From: Schaalia vaccimaxillae DSM 15804
Lineage (GTDB): Bacteria > Actinomycetota > Actinomycetes > Actinomycetales > Actinomycetaceae
Direction: 5' to 3'
Assembly: GCF_000420425.1 (NCBI RefSeq)
Contig: NZ_ATUX01000007.1
Span: 358,023 to 422,022 of the forward strand
Length of the DNA stretch: 64,000 nt
In this document: positions 44,693 to 53,964 of the stretch, one piece after another
Position numbering within the stretch: the first letter of the stretch is position 1
Layout of the letters: every line of letters starts with the position of its first letter
Notes under the pieces: generated by a model
Seen by the model: the letters and a program-made list of their open reading frames with translations, nothing else
Told to the model about the DNA's origin: nothing
Database searches by the model: none
Program-made: the position numbers and the translations under genes

Positions 44693-45423
44693 AAGTCTCG
44701 CACAACGACCAACTGCTTCTGCTTGACCTGCAAAACCTGGATCAGCGCGAGTCTTCATTGCGTCACCGTCGTGACTCGCACCCCGCTCATACCACAGTGC
44801 GGGAACTGGCAGGACGAGCAGAGGATCTACAGCGCGCCGCAATTGCCCAGTCAGCGGTGATCTCAGACATTGGTCGCGAGATCACCCGGATCGAAGACGA
44901 GATTGACAAAGTGCGGGCTCGGCGAGCTCGCCAGAGCGCACGCATCGAAAACAACGAGGTTCCTTTACGAGACATCGCGTCGATGGAACACGAAATCGCA
45001 CAGATGGATCTGCGTCTAAGCAAGCTCGAAAACGATCAAATCGACGCTGAAGAACGGCGCGAATCAGCGATCCAAGCCATGGATGCCATGAACGCTGAAG
45101 GCCAAGCTATTCGCGCAGACGTCGAGGAGACCAAAGCGCGCTTCGCAGACGACGTGAAGGAAAGCGATGAGGAACTGCGCGAGGTCATTGCCAAACGACG
45201 TGAACTCGCCGAACGGATCGATGCTGGTCTTGTGGACGAATACGAACGATCCCGCAAAGCCAACGGAGCATTAGCCGTGCTTGAGGTCCGAGACGGACAC
45301 GGCATCGGAATCGCCGCCGACCTGCCTCCTCTTGAATTGGAGCGTATCCGCATGGCCGGAGCTGACGAAGTCTACTGGACTGAGGACTCCCAACAGATCG
45401 TCGTGCGTACGTTTAGCTCCTGA
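44689..45423 (+). CDS. Coiled-coil protein of the C4-type zinc-ribbon family, zinc ligands lost
   Basis: 244 residues, mostly one long antiparallel coiled coil (about 5-185), then a short C-terminal globule. Family members end in a CxxCx...CxxC zinc ribbon around LPPxELxRIR...DEV; here LPPLELERIRMAGADEV is kept, but the positions around it read GIGIAADL and YWTEDSQQIVVR, and the whole protein has no cysteine. So it cannot bind zinc the usual way. GGGAGGAAACGC precedes GTG 44689, which overlaps the Nif3-like stop; the pair is conserved together in Actinobacteria. It is suspected to act in nucleic-acid or ribosome biology, unproven. Confidence 0.88.
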   Translation: MKVSHNDQLLLLDLQNLDQRESSLRHRRDSHPAHTTVRELAGRAEDLQRAAIAQSAVISDIGREITRIEDEIDKVRARRARQSARIENNEVPLRDIASMEHEIAQMDLRLSKLENDQIDAEERRESAIQAMDAMNAEGQAIRADVEETKARFADDVKESDEELREVIAKRRELAERIDAGLVDEYERSRKANGALAVLEVRDGHGIGIAADLPPLELERIRMAGADEVYWTEDSQQIVVRTFSS

Positions 45424-45445
45424 AATGAAAGGCGTTAGCACGCAG

Positions 45446-46264
45446 TCACGCTGTTACTAAGGTCAGGCTTTGGCGAGTGCCTCCTCGACGTGAGGACACG
45501 GACTCGCCGAGCTCGAGGTTGGCGAGGCGGTGCTCTCGCCCGGAAGCATCAGTGAAAGCCACATGGCTTCCCACATGTTGAACGGCATCAAGAACCTCGT
45601 CCACGCTTAGCAGATCACGGTTGAGGCGCAGGAGTGCACCCGTTAAGAGGCCCCGCCACTTTTTAGCGTTGTGAGAGACAGTGCGGCGCACGGAGCCGAC
45701 CTCTTGAACGACATTGACTTCAATGACAGTGGCCCAATGCGCGGGGCAAGCCGACTGGTAGGGCCCCGATCTCATGTCAAGCACGGGCTCGTTCTCAATG
45801 CGGCTTCGCAGGACCGAATCTAAGGTGCCTTTCCAATACATCGACATTTTGCCAAGGTTGGGCAAGGTCACTCCCATTGCCAAACGATGATTGGGAATCG
45901 AGTCTTTCGGTGCCAAGACCCCGAATAGTCCAGAGAAGATGAGGACGCGGTCCTGGGCCCACCCACTGGATTCAGGATCCAAATTGGCAAGCTGAGCAGC
46001 TTCGTAGAGAACGCCCGTGAATACCTGATCCGCACGGGCGCAGGGAGCATTGCGAATGACAGTGTTGATCTGAGCATCGCTTGCCGATCGGGCCCCAAGC
46101 CCAAGAATCTGAGCAGCATCGGGACGGCAACTGAGCGCTGCCAACTCATCAATCGCAGCGCTGCGTTGCGGACCAAGCTCAGGAAAAGCCAGGGAATCAA
46201 GATCGAGGGAGGGACCTGTAGTAGGTGCGCTCTTACCTTCGGATGGGGGAAGCCAAATGAACAT
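45446..46264 (-). CDS. yaaA: YaaA family peroxide-stress protein
   Basis: 272 residues of the YaaA/DUF328 fold, DNA-binding proteins that limit iron and oxidative damage in E. coli. Motifs: FIWLPPSEGKSAPTTGP at the start, PCARADQVFTGVLYEAAQL, VLIFSGLFGVLAPKDSIPNHRLAM, and VEVGSVRRTVSHNAKKWRG-like C-terminal strand (EVGSVRRTVSHNAKKW). Divergent from RNase P RNA with only about 35 bases between the yaaA start and the RNA's 5' end, so their promoters overlap. Confidence 0.88.
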   Translation of the reverse strand: MFIWLPPSEGKSAPTTGPSLDLDSLAFPELGPQRSAAIDELAALSCRPDAAQILGLGARSASDAQINTVIRNAPCARADQVFTGVLYEAAQLANLDPESSGWAQDRVLIFSGLFGVLAPKDSIPNHRLAMGVTLPNLGKMSMYWKGTLDSVLRSRIENEPVLDMRSGPYQSACPAHWATVIEVNVVQEVGSVRRTVSHNAKKWRGLLTGALLRLNRDLLSVDEVLDAVQHVGSHVAFTDASGREHRLANLELGESVSSRRGGTRQSLTLVTA

Positions 46265-46279
46265 GAGGGTACTTTACGA

Positions 46280-46297
46280 CGTGGTTTAGACTGATCC
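46280..46297 (+). promoter_or_regulatory. rnpB promoter, identical over 18 bases to the rpsB promoter
   Basis: TAGACT at 46287-46292 predicts a start at about 46299-46300, exactly where the RNase P P1 helix begins. The 18-base identity with 20940-20957 covers the -10 and its flanks. Confidence 0.75.
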
Positions 46298-46299
46298 GT

Positions 46300-46673
<374 letters not shown>

Positions 46674-46680
46674 CTCATTT

Positions 46681-46720
46681 GCCGGTGCCAGCAGAATCTA
46701 TGCTGACACCGGCTGTTTTT
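46681..46720 (+). terminator. Rho-independent terminator of rnpB
   Basis: Stem 46681-46693 with 46701-46713 (one C/A mismatch) followed by TGTTTTT. Confidence 0.9.
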
Positions 46721-46742
46721 AAAGACGGACACTCACATACGC

Positions 46743-47510
46743 CTATTGATCGCAGATGGTTGCCCACTGAGCATCGGCATACCAGGCAGCACCGACAATC
46801 CCAGCAGTATTGAAAAGCTCAGCCGGAACAATCGCAGTTTTCAGATCTAGCAGGGGCAGGAACTTTTCGTGGTTCTTTGACACTCCACCGCCAACGACCA
46901 GGAGGTCGGGGGAGAAGAGCATCTCAACATGGGAGTAGTAACGCTGGAGCCGCTTGGCCCACTTTTTCCAGGACAAGTCTTGAAGTGTCTTTTGACCGGA
47001 CGAGGCGCGCTTCTCGGCATCGTATCCGTCAATTTCCAGGTGCCCGAGTTCAGAGTTGGGGACAAGGCGCCCATCCATAATGATGGCTGAGCCAATTCCT
47101 GTACCCAATGTTGTGACGATTACGAGGCCGCGAACTCCCTGCGCTGCACCGTAGGCAACTTCAGCTAATCCTGCGGCATCTGCATCGTTCATGGGAACGA
47201 CTTTCCTGCCTAGATGTTCGCTCATCAAAGCATTGACATCGATACCAACCCACGATTGGTCAAGATTGGCCATAAACGGAATGACACCGTGAATGACCGG
47301 TGCTGGGAAAGCGATACCGACAGGTACGTCCTGGCCGACCCCGAGACTGTCAACGAGCTTGTGGCAGACCTGTGCCACTGCCTCAGGAGTTGCCGGTTGG
47401 GGCGTGTCAATGCGAAGACGCTCCCCGGTAAACTCTCCGGTTTCAAGGTTGACGAGGGCGGCCTTAACTCCGGATCCACCGATATCGATTCCGCAGGCGA
47501 CGCGTGTCAT
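46743..47510 (-). CDS. ppgK: Polyphosphate glucokinase (ROK family)
   Basis: Phosphorylates glucose using polyphosphate (and usually ATP), a typical actinobacterial enzyme. 255 residues with the phosphate motif CGIDIGGSGVKAALV, VPMNDADAAGLAE, TTLGTGIGSAIIMDGRLV and NSELGHLEIDG. The short length and lack of the ROK zinc cysteines fit PpgK. ATG 47510 has GGAG five bases upstream; GTG 47516 is two codons earlier. The gene runs toward the rnpB terminator. Confidence 0.92.
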   Translation of the reverse strand: MTRVACGIDIGGSGVKAALVNLETGEFTGERLRIDTPQPATPEAVAQVCHKLVDSLGVGQDVPVGIAFPAPVIHGVIPFMANLDQSWVGIDVNALMSEHLGRKVVPMNDADAAGLAEVAYGAAQGVRGLVIVTTLGTGIGSAIIMDGRLVPNSELGHLEIDGYDAEKRASSGQKTLQDLSWKKWAKRLQRYYSHVEMLFSPDLLVVGGGVSKNHEKFLPLLDLKTAIVPAELFNTAGIVGAAWYADAQWATICDQ

Positions 47511-47608
47511 ATTCACTCCATTGGCTGTTGTGTCGTAGTGATGACCACCAGCCTAATCGAGTCAGGGACGAAGCTGGCGTGGATCTCACAAAATCTGGAG
47601 CTCCTCGA

Positions 47609-48496
47609 TCAGGGCAGGGTCAGGATCTGCGAACCATCTTCAGTGACAACAATCGTGTGTTCAAACTGGGCGGTCCTTGACCGATCAGCAGTTACCACAG
47701 TCCAATCGTCGTCCCACTGTTCCCATTGCGTGGTTCCCAATGTGAGCATCGGCTCGACTGTGAACACCATTCCCGGTTCCATCACGGTGGAATAGTTAGG
47801 AGCCGCATCGTAGTGAGGCACGATCAAGCCGGAGTGGAAAGCTTCGCCAACTCCATGTCCGGTGTAGTCGCGCACCACTCCGTAGTCGAAACGCTTGGCA
47901 TAGGCTTCAATAACTCTGCCAATGACGTTGATTTCGCGTCCAGGCCCGACGGCTTTAATCCCACGCATCATCGCGTTTCGTGTGCGCTCAATGAGAAGAT
48001 GGGATTCCTCGTCGACGCTGCCGACTTCGAACATCGCACAAGTGTCTCCGTGAACGCCGTCTTTGTAAGCGGTGATGTCAACGTTGATAATGTCGCCTTC
48101 CTCCAGGGGACGGTCATCGGGGATGCCGTGGCAAATGACCTCATTAATTGAGGTGCAAATTGCTTTGGGAAATCCCATATAGCCCAGGCACGAAGGGTAG
48201 GCGCCTTGTCGGATGATGAACTCATGTGCGATCTGGTCCAGGTAGTCGGTCGTGACTCCGGGCGCAATGGCCTGGCCAACGACTTCGAGTGCTTGGGCAG
48301 CAATTCGACCAGCAACTCGAATCTTTTCGATGACCTCAGGGCTCTTAATGTCGGAGGCTATGACGCGTTCAGGCCCATCGTGGAACATATATTCGGGGCG
48401 CTCGATAGAAGCAGGGACTTCGAGGGACGGGGAAACTTTTCCAGGGGTGAGGTTTCCCAGGGGTGCGCGCTGCGCGAGTTTGGATACGTCAGTCAT
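47609..48496 (-). CDS. map: Methionine aminopeptidase type I
   Basis: Removes initiator methionine. 295 residues: an N-terminal ~40-residue extension with LAQRAPLGNLTPGKVSP, typical of the longer actinobacterial Map, then the pita-bread fold with metal ligands in INVDITAYKDGVHGDTCAMF (two Asp), YTGHGVGEAFHSGLIVPHY (His), MVFTVEPML (Glu) and FEHTIVVTEDG (Glu). Together with def at 32.4 kb it covers N-terminal maturation. Located downstream of panB. Confidence 0.95.
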   Translation of the reverse strand: MTDVSKLAQRAPLGNLTPGKVSPSLEVPASIERPEYMFHDGPERVIASDIKSPEVIEKIRVAGRIAAQALEVVGQAIAPGVTTDYLDQIAHEFIIRQGAYPSCLGYMGFPKAICTSINEVICHGIPDDRPLEEGDIINVDITAYKDGVHGDTCAMFEVGSVDEESHLLIERTRNAMMRGIKAVGPGREINVIGRVIEAYAKRFDYGVVRDYTGHGVGEAFHSGLIVPHYDAAPNYSTVMEPGMVFTVEPMLTLGTTQWEQWDDDWTVVTADRSRTAQFEHTIVVTEDGSQILTLP

Positions 48497-48528
48497 AGTG
48501 CCAGGTTAGACCCGTTGCAGGGCTACAG

Positions 48529-49374
48529 TCATTCGGCCTTGAAATGACCTACTCCAGGAAATTGCCGAGAACGAACACTTGAAATGTAATGGCGGGTTGC
48601 CTCTTCGAGGTCTCGTCCCAATTCAGCGAAGCGCTGGACGAAAGACGGAGTCCACTGCGTCATTCCAGCCATATCCGACCAGACGAGTACTTGACCGTCA
48701 GTTCGCGGGCCGGCGCCGATTCCAATCGTGGTCATTGAGGTGGATTCAGTGATGAGGGAAGCGACATCGTCGGGAACCATTTCGAGGACGAGGGCAAAAG
48801 CGCCGGCTTCCTCCAAAGCCTGGGCATCCTCAAGTAGCCGGCTTCGTGCCTGACCTCGGCCTTGCATTCGTGGGCCGCCGAGGGCATTTTCTGACTGAGG
48901 CGTATATCCGATATGGGCCACAACAGGAATTCCGGCTGCAACGAGTGAAGCAACGATGTGGGCGCGTTGCGCGCCTCCTTCAAGCTTGACTGCATGGGCG
49001 CCTACCCGCATGAGCGCAGCTGCGGATCCAAAAGCTCTACTGGGGGAATCTTCATAGGTGCCGAAGGGAAGGTCAGCAACGATCATGGGGCGGCTGACCG
49101 AACGTGCGACTGCGCGAGTGGCTCGCACCATGTCGTCGAGAGTTACCGGAAGGGTTGTCGAATGCCCGAGCATGACGTTTCCGATCGAGTCTCCTACGAG
49201 GAGCATGTCGATACCTGCTGCTTCGAAAATCGGGGCTGTCAAAGCATCGTAAGCCGTAAGCATTGTCACCGGAGTGCCATTGGCCTTTGCTTCGCCGATG
49301 TGATGTATACGCACACGCCCCGCTCCAATAGGGCGTGTTTGAGCAGATTGATCGTCCGGAGTGATGTACGGCAT
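48529..49374 (-). CDS. panB: 3-methyl-2-oxobutanoate hydroxymethyltransferase
   Basis: Makes ketopantoate from ketoisovalerate and methylene-tetrahydrofolate, for coenzyme A. 281 residues with MLTAYDALTAPIFEAAGIDMLLVGDS-type start (AAGIDMLLVGDSIGNVMLG), IVADLPFGTYEDSP, AHAVKLEGGAQ, VAHIGYTPQSENALGG, and LVLEMVPDDVASLITE (catalytic Glu). No other pan gene is nearby. Confidence 0.95.
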   Translation of the reverse strand: MPYITPDDQSAQTRPIGAGRVRIHHIGEAKANGTPVTMLTAYDALTAPIFEAAGIDMLLVGDSIGNVMLGHSTTLPVTLDDMVRATRAVARSVSRPMIVADLPFGTYEDSPSRAFGSAAALMRVGAHAVKLEGGAQRAHIVASLVAAGIPVVAHIGYTPQSENALGGPRMQGRGQARSRLLEDAQALEEAGAFALVLEMVPDDVASLITESTSMTTIGIGAGPRTDGQVLVWSDMAGMTQWTPSFVQRFAELGRDLEEATRHYISSVRSRQFPGVGHFKAE

Positions 49375-49559
49375 GGCTTCTCCTCACAAGTGCAATATGG
49401 ATTAAGCCTAGCCGCGATCCAGGTGGGCTGGAATCGGGCGCAAATCACGGCCACATCGTACACATCATTGGGATGGTCAAACAGGGGTGCCAGGATCGCA
49501 CTACTATGGCAGGGGCGCTGATAGCGCTTCTCACCACAACCTGATGGAGGACACAGGAC
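49375..49559 (+). other. Intergenic region before pheST
   Basis: About 185 bases between divergent panB and pheS. A short hairpin GGCGCT/AGCGCT lies near 49514-49529 and TGGAGG precedes the pheS start. TACTAT near 49502-49507 may be a -10 box. I see no T-box or Phe-codon leader peptide. Confidence 0.35.
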
Positions 49560-50645
49560 ATGGCCGGCAACGCCCCGGACCTCGATCCCCTTGATGAAAA
49601 CGCGGTCAACGAATTGGTGGCTCGCGCCCTCGTCAAGATCGACCAGGCGACGAATCTTGATTCCCTCAAAGCTGTGCGCAATGACCTTCTGGGGGATAGT
49701 GCCCCGCTCGTTGCCGCGAACCGAACGATCGGCTCTCTCGAAGCGAAAATGCGCGGAGTAGCAGGTAAGAATCTTGGATCGGCGCGTGCAAGCCTGAACG
49801 AGGCGCTCCAATCACGTCAGGCAGTCCTGGAAGCCGAACACGAGGCTCAGGTTCTCCTTGAAGAATCTTTGGATGTCACCGTGCCGACGCAGCGGGTACC
49901 GGCAGGATCTCGCCACCCCCTGGAAACATTGATGGAAGAGGTTGGCGACTTCTTCACTGCAATGGGCTGGGAAATTGCCGAAGGGCCGGAAATCGAACAC
50001 GAGTGGTTCAATTTCGACTCATTGAATTTTGACATTGATCACCCCGCGCGACAGATGCAGGACACCCTCTACATTGATGGAACATCGGTAGGTGGATCCA
50101 GCGCTGACGACGGTCACCTCGTGTTGCGCACACATACTTCACCCGTTCAATCACGCGCCCTTTTGTCCCGTGGTGTACCCCTATATGTCGCCTGCCCAGG
50201 CAAGGTATTCCGTTCAGATGCGCTGGACGCAACCCATACTCCTGTTTTCCATCAGGTTGAGGGCCTAGCCGTGGACCGTGGATTGACAATGGCCCATCTC
50301 AAAGGCGTCCTCGATCATTTTGCTCGCGCTATGTTCGGGCCCGAGGCTAAGACGCGACTGCGTCCATCTTTCTTCCCCTTTACTGAACCCAGTGCAGAAA
50401 TGGACCTGTGGTTCCCCCAGAAGAAAGGCGGAGCTGGCTGGATCGAGTGGGGTGGTTGTGGCATGGTCAATCCCAATGTCCTGCGCGCCAACGGCGTGGA
50501 CCCCGAGGTCTATTCCGGTTTTGCGTTTGGTATGGGAATTGAACGCACTTTGATGTTGCGACATGGTATTGCCGACATGCATGACATCGTTGAAGGGGAT
50601 ACCAGATTCTCCCAACAGTTCGGCGTCAACGGGAGGGGACACTGA
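49560..50645 (+). CDS. pheS: Phenylalanyl-tRNA synthetase alpha subunit
   Basis: Catalytic subunit, 361 residues. N-terminal coiled coil, then class II core: [78 protein letters not shown] (motif 2) and [18 protein letters not shown] (motif 3). TGGAGG is well spaced before ATG 49560. pheT starts one base after its stop. Confidence 0.97.
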   Translation: MAGNAPDLDPLDENAVNELVARALVKIDQATNLDSLKAVRNDLLGDSAPLVAANRTIGSLEAKMRGVAGKNLGSARASLNEALQSRQAVLEAEHEAQVLLEESLDVTVPTQRVPAGSRHPLETLMEEVGDFFTAMGWEIAEGPEIEHEWFNFDSLNFDIDHPARQMQDTLYIDGTSVGGSSADDGHLVLRTHTSPVQSRALLSRGVPLYVACPGKVFRSDALDATHTPVFHQVEGLAVDRGLTMAHLKGVLDHFARAMFGPEAKTRLRPSFFPFTEPSAEMDLWFPQKKGGAGWIEWGGCGMVNPNVLRANGVDPEVYSGFAFGMGIERTLMLRHGIADMHDIVEGDTRFSQQFGVNGRGH

Positions 50646-50646
50646 C

Positions 50647-53298
50647 ATGCCAATGATTCCGCTGAGCTGGCTCGCAGACCACGTCGATGTCGAGGCCGGT
50701 ACCGATGCAGCTGCATTGGCCGCAGCCCTCGTCCGAGTTGGTCTGGAGGAAGAGACGATCCATCCTGCTCGCGTCACTGGACCACTCGTTGTGGGCAAGG
50801 TTTTGTCACGAGTTGAAGAAGAAGCCTCAAACGGCAAGATCGTCAACTACTGCCGCGTCGATGTCGGAGAGCACAACGATCCCGCAGGTACGGGCAAGGA
50901 GCCTAGCGATCTTCCCAGCCGCGGCATTATTTGTGGAGCCCACAATTTCGATGTAGGCGACCTCGTTGTCGTGTCTCTTCCCGGCGCTGTTCTGCCCGGG
51001 GACTTTGCAATCGCGGCGCGTAAAACCTATGGCCACATCTCTGACGGCATGATTTGTTCTGCGCGCGAGCTTGGTCTTGGCGATGACCACGCGGGCATCA
51101 TTGTTCTGCCGAAGTTCTTCCCCGATCGCCAAATCCCAGCTCCCGGCACTGACATTGTGTCGTGGCTTGGTTTAGGCGAAGAAGTTCTAGAAATCAACGT
51201 GACTCCGGACCGTGGCTATTGTTTCGCAATGAGGGGCGTGGCGCGCGAATACTCCCATTCCACGGGCGCTGCCTTCCGTGATCCAGGTCTTGAGGGGGTC
51301 CTTGTCGCCGAGGTGCCCGAGGCTAACGAGGACGGTTTCGAGGTCGTCATCGACGACGAAGCGCCGATTCGTGGCAACGTGGGTGCAGATCGCTATGTGG
51401 CACGCATTGTGCGCGATGTCGATCCCACAGCTCCCACACCGCGTTGGATGGTCGAACGCCTAGAGATGGCGGGAATGCGTTCGGTGTCGTTGATCGTCGA
51501 CGTTACGAACTATGTGATGCTCGACCTGGGGCAGCCTATGCATGCCTACGATCTTGATGATCTTCAAGGTCCGATCGTCGTGCGCCGAGCCCGCCCTGGA
51601 GAGTCCGTCACGACCCTGGATGAACGCAGTCAAGTTCTCGATCCAGAGGACTTGGTGATCTCCGATTCTCCCAACGGCTCAGGTACTCGCATCGTGGGTG
51701 TGGCAGGGGTTATGGGGGCGCAGTATTCGGAAGTGGGCGAATCCACCAAGAACATCTTACTTGAGGCTGCTCATTTTGATTCGGTCTCTATTGCTCGCAC
51801 TTCACGCCGCCACCGTGCCCATTCTGAGGCTTCGAAGCGTTTTGAGCGGGGCACCGATCCTCTCTTGCCGGCGGTGGCTGCGCAGCGCGCTGTCGATCTG
51901 TTGGTCGAATACGGTGGCGCGACGGTTGACCCTGGCGTGACTGACGTTGATATGACGCCAGATCGCACGATTGTGTCGCTGGCAGTTTCTGAACCTGAGA
52001 GACTCACTGGTGTTTCTTTTGAGCCGCAGCGTATTCGTGAACTCCTCGAACGGGTGGGCTGTCAGGTGGAAGGCCCAAATGCTGCAGGTCTCTTCGCGGT
52101 GACAGCTCCCTCGTGGCGCCCTGACATCACGATGGCAGCAGATTTAGTTGAAGAGATCGCCAGGCTTGACGGGTACGACAAGATCCCGTCTATCTTGCCG
52201 ATGGCACCTGCTGGTCGCGGTTTGTCTCTTGAACAGAAGGCACGGCGTCTAGCGTCGACCACATTGGCCCAGGCAGGCATGACCGAGGTCAAGTCGTACC
52301 CCTTTGTTTCAGATTCTTTTGACCGCCAGGGAATGCGGGAGGAAGACCCGCGTCGCCAGGCTGTGCGCCTGCGCAATCCTATGGCCGATGACGCCCCGTG
52401 GCTGCGCACGTCGATCCTGGACACTCTGTTGGATATTGCAGGCCGCAATGTTGCCCGCGGTAATGGAGATATCGCGATCTTTGAGACGGGTATGGTGGCA
52501 CGTGTCCAGGGGACCCGTCCGTCTGGTCTACCTTCGGCTGACTCTCGTCCTAGCGACGATGTCATCGAAGAATTACGAGCAGGCACGCCCCCTCAGCCTT
52601 GGCATACGGCCGGTGTCATGTGTGGTCGTGCTTCGACGCAGGGAGTTTTGTCCCAGCCTCGCTCTTACGACTGGGCTGACGCTGTTCAAGCTGTGCAGCG
52701 TGTGGCTCGAGCTGTGGGAGTAACAGCGGAGGTGACGCGCGCGTGGGTGCCAGCCATTGAGCCAGTCAAGGGTGCTCCCATGCCTACCCCTGCCACTGAT
52801 CCAGCAGCTGTTGCGCCGTGGCATCCGGGTCGCGTTGCTCGTTTCTTTGTGCGTCGTGGTCGCGAATTGATCGATATAGCCATGGCCGGTGAGCTCAGCC
52901 CTTCGGCTTGCCGTGCTTTTGGTCTGCCCGCTCGATCCTGTGCGTTCGAGATCGATGTCGATGCTTTGATCGGGTCGATGTCGGCCGAGCCAATTCAGGT
53001 CAAAGCAGTATCGACTTACCCTGTTGCGAAGGAAGATATTGCCCTTGTGGTCCCATCTGCGATTCCGGTTTCTCGGGTCGAGCAGGTTGTGCGTCAAGGA
53101 GCGGGACCTCTGGCCGAATCGGTGACGCTTTTCGATATTTACGAGGGCGACCAGGTGGCCCAAGGTCATCGTTCTTTGGCTTTTGCTCTGCGGTTGCGGG
53201 CCGGCGATCACACGCTGACCGCTGAGGAATCCGCTCAGGTTCGCGATCAGGTTGTGGCGAAGGCACGCAAGGTTTTGGGTGCTGAATTAAGGTCATAA
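50647..53298 (+). CDS. pheT: Phenylalanyl-tRNA synthetase beta subunit
   Basis: Non-catalytic/editing subunit, 883 residues. Starts MPMIPLSWLADHVDVE. EMAP/tRNA-binding domain (about 45-165), B3/B4 editing domain (around RYVARIVRDVDPT and DVTNYVMLDLGQPMHAYD), B5 domain, the catalytic-like B6/B7 (DLVEEIARLDGYDKIP), and the C-terminal anticodon-binding FDX-ACB (VKAVSTYPVAKEDIALVV). The open frame extends back into pheS but ATG 50647 gives the family N-terminus. Confidence 0.97.
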   Translation: MPMIPLSWLADHVDVEAGTDAAALAAALVRVGLEEETIHPARVTGPLVVGKVLSRVEEEASNGKIVNYCRVDVGEHNDPAGTGKEPSDLPSRGIICGAHNFDVGDLVVVSLPGAVLPGDFAIAARKTYGHISDGMICSARELGLGDDHAGIIVLPKFFPDRQIPAPGTDIVSWLGLGEEVLEINVTPDRGYCFAMRGVAREYSHSTGAAFRDPGLEGVLVAEVPEANEDGFEVVIDDEAPIRGNVGADRYVARIVRDVDPTAPTPRWMVERLEMAGMRSVSLIVDVTNYVMLDLGQPMHAYDLDDLQGPIVVRRARPGESVTTLDERSQVLDPEDLVISDSPNGSGTRIVGVAGVMGAQYSEVGESTKNILLEAAHFDSVSIARTSRRHRAHSEASKRFERGTDPLLPAVAAQRAVDLLVEYGGATVDPGVTDVDMTPDRTIVSLAVSEPERLTGVSFEPQRIRELLERVGCQVEGPNAAGLFAVTAPSWRPDITMAADLVEEIARLDGYDKIPSILPMAPAGRGLSLEQKARRLASTTLAQAGMTEVKSYPFVSDSFDRQGMREEDPRRQAVRLRNPMADDAPWLRTSILDTLLDIAGRNVARGNGDIAIFETGMVARVQGTRPSGLPSADSRPSDDVIEELRAGTPPQPWHTAGVMCGRASTQGVLSQPRSYDWADAVQAVQRVARAVGVTAEVTRAWVPAIEPVKGAPMPTPATDPAAVAPWHPGRVARFFVRRGRELIDIAMAGELSPSACRAFGLPARSCAFEIDVDALIGSMSAEPIQVKAVSTYPVAKEDIALVVPSAIPVSRVEQVVRQGAGPLAESVTLFDIYEGDQVAQGHRSLAFALRLRAGDHTLTAEESAQVRDQVVAKARKVLGAELRS

Positions 53299-53401
53299 CC
53301 GAAGCAGAATGTCGGACACCGGGCCTGTGCAGCGTGTGGAGCGTGACTCAAAAGTCGTGCGAGGCGCCGCCGCAGGTCCGGTGTTCTGCCACACTAGGGG
53401 T

Positions 53402-53896
53402 ATGCGTATCCTTGTTACTGCCTCTTCTAAGCATGGTTCGACCAATGAGGTTGCTGATGCGATTGCTCAGCGCTTACAGTCCCATGGCCATGAAGTGGAG
53501 CGCCTGGCTCCGCAGGATGTTGAGTCGGTCGATGTCTTTGACGCCGTCGTCGTTGGATCAGCCGTGTATATCCTGCAGTGGATGCAGGAGGCACATGATT
53601 TTATGGATCGGTTCAAGGAATCTCTTAAGTCCAAGTCGGTGTGGGCGTTCTCGGTTGGAATGAACGGTGTACCTAAGCATGCGCCGCAGGATCCGACTCG
53701 CATCGGTCCGCTTTTGACACATGTCAGTGCCATTGATTTCAAGACTTTTGCCGGTAGGTATACGCCTCTTTTGCTGAGTTTACGTGAGCGTTCTGTGGCT
53801 CGGCTCGCCGGCGTGGTTGAGGGAGACTTCCGTGACTGGAATGAGATCAACGACTGGGCTGATTCGATCAACGAAGGCTTGAGCGCCCAGGGCTAA
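53402..53896 (+). CDS. Flavodoxin-domain protein (HemG/protoporphyrinogen-oxidase-like)
   Basis: 164 residues with an FMN-binding loop TASSKHGSTNEVADAIA, VVVGSAVYILQWM and the late FAGRYTPLLLSL. It resembles the flavodoxin_5 group of small quinone-linked oxidoreductases, which includes HemG, but heme genes are not nearby and the role is uncertain. ATG 53402 is chosen; it lacks a ribosome site, and CACACT (53389-53394) at leaderless spacing may be its -10. The frame back to 53309 has no similarity. Confidence 0.82.
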   Translation: MRILVTASSKHGSTNEVADAIAQRLQSHGHEVERLAPQDVESVDVFDAVVVGSAVYILQWMQEAHDFMDRFKESLKSKSVWAFSVGMNGVPKHAPQDPTRIGPLLTHVSAIDFKTFAGRYTPLLLSLRERSVARLAGVVEGDFRDWNEINDWADSINEGLSAQG

Positions 53897-53932
53897 ATGC
53901 CTGTCCACTTCGTGGTCACCCCTTATTACTAA

Positions 53933-53964
53933 TCATACGCATAACTGTATAGTCATGCGTATGA
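53933..53964 (+). promoter_or_regulatory. Palindromic candidate ArgR operator over the argC promoter
   Basis: TCATACGCAT (53933-53942) and ATGCGTATGA (53955-53964) are perfect complements, 12 bases apart. TATAGT (53948-53953), a probable -10 box, lies in the spacer, so binding would block transcription. The T/A-rich TCAT...ATGA ends resemble ARG boxes, and argR is encoded in the same cluster. Confidence 0.65.

Noticed and set aside
49375..49559. T-box or attenuator for pheST
   Set aside because: No specifier-loop structure or run of Phe codons could be found; only a short hairpin is visible.
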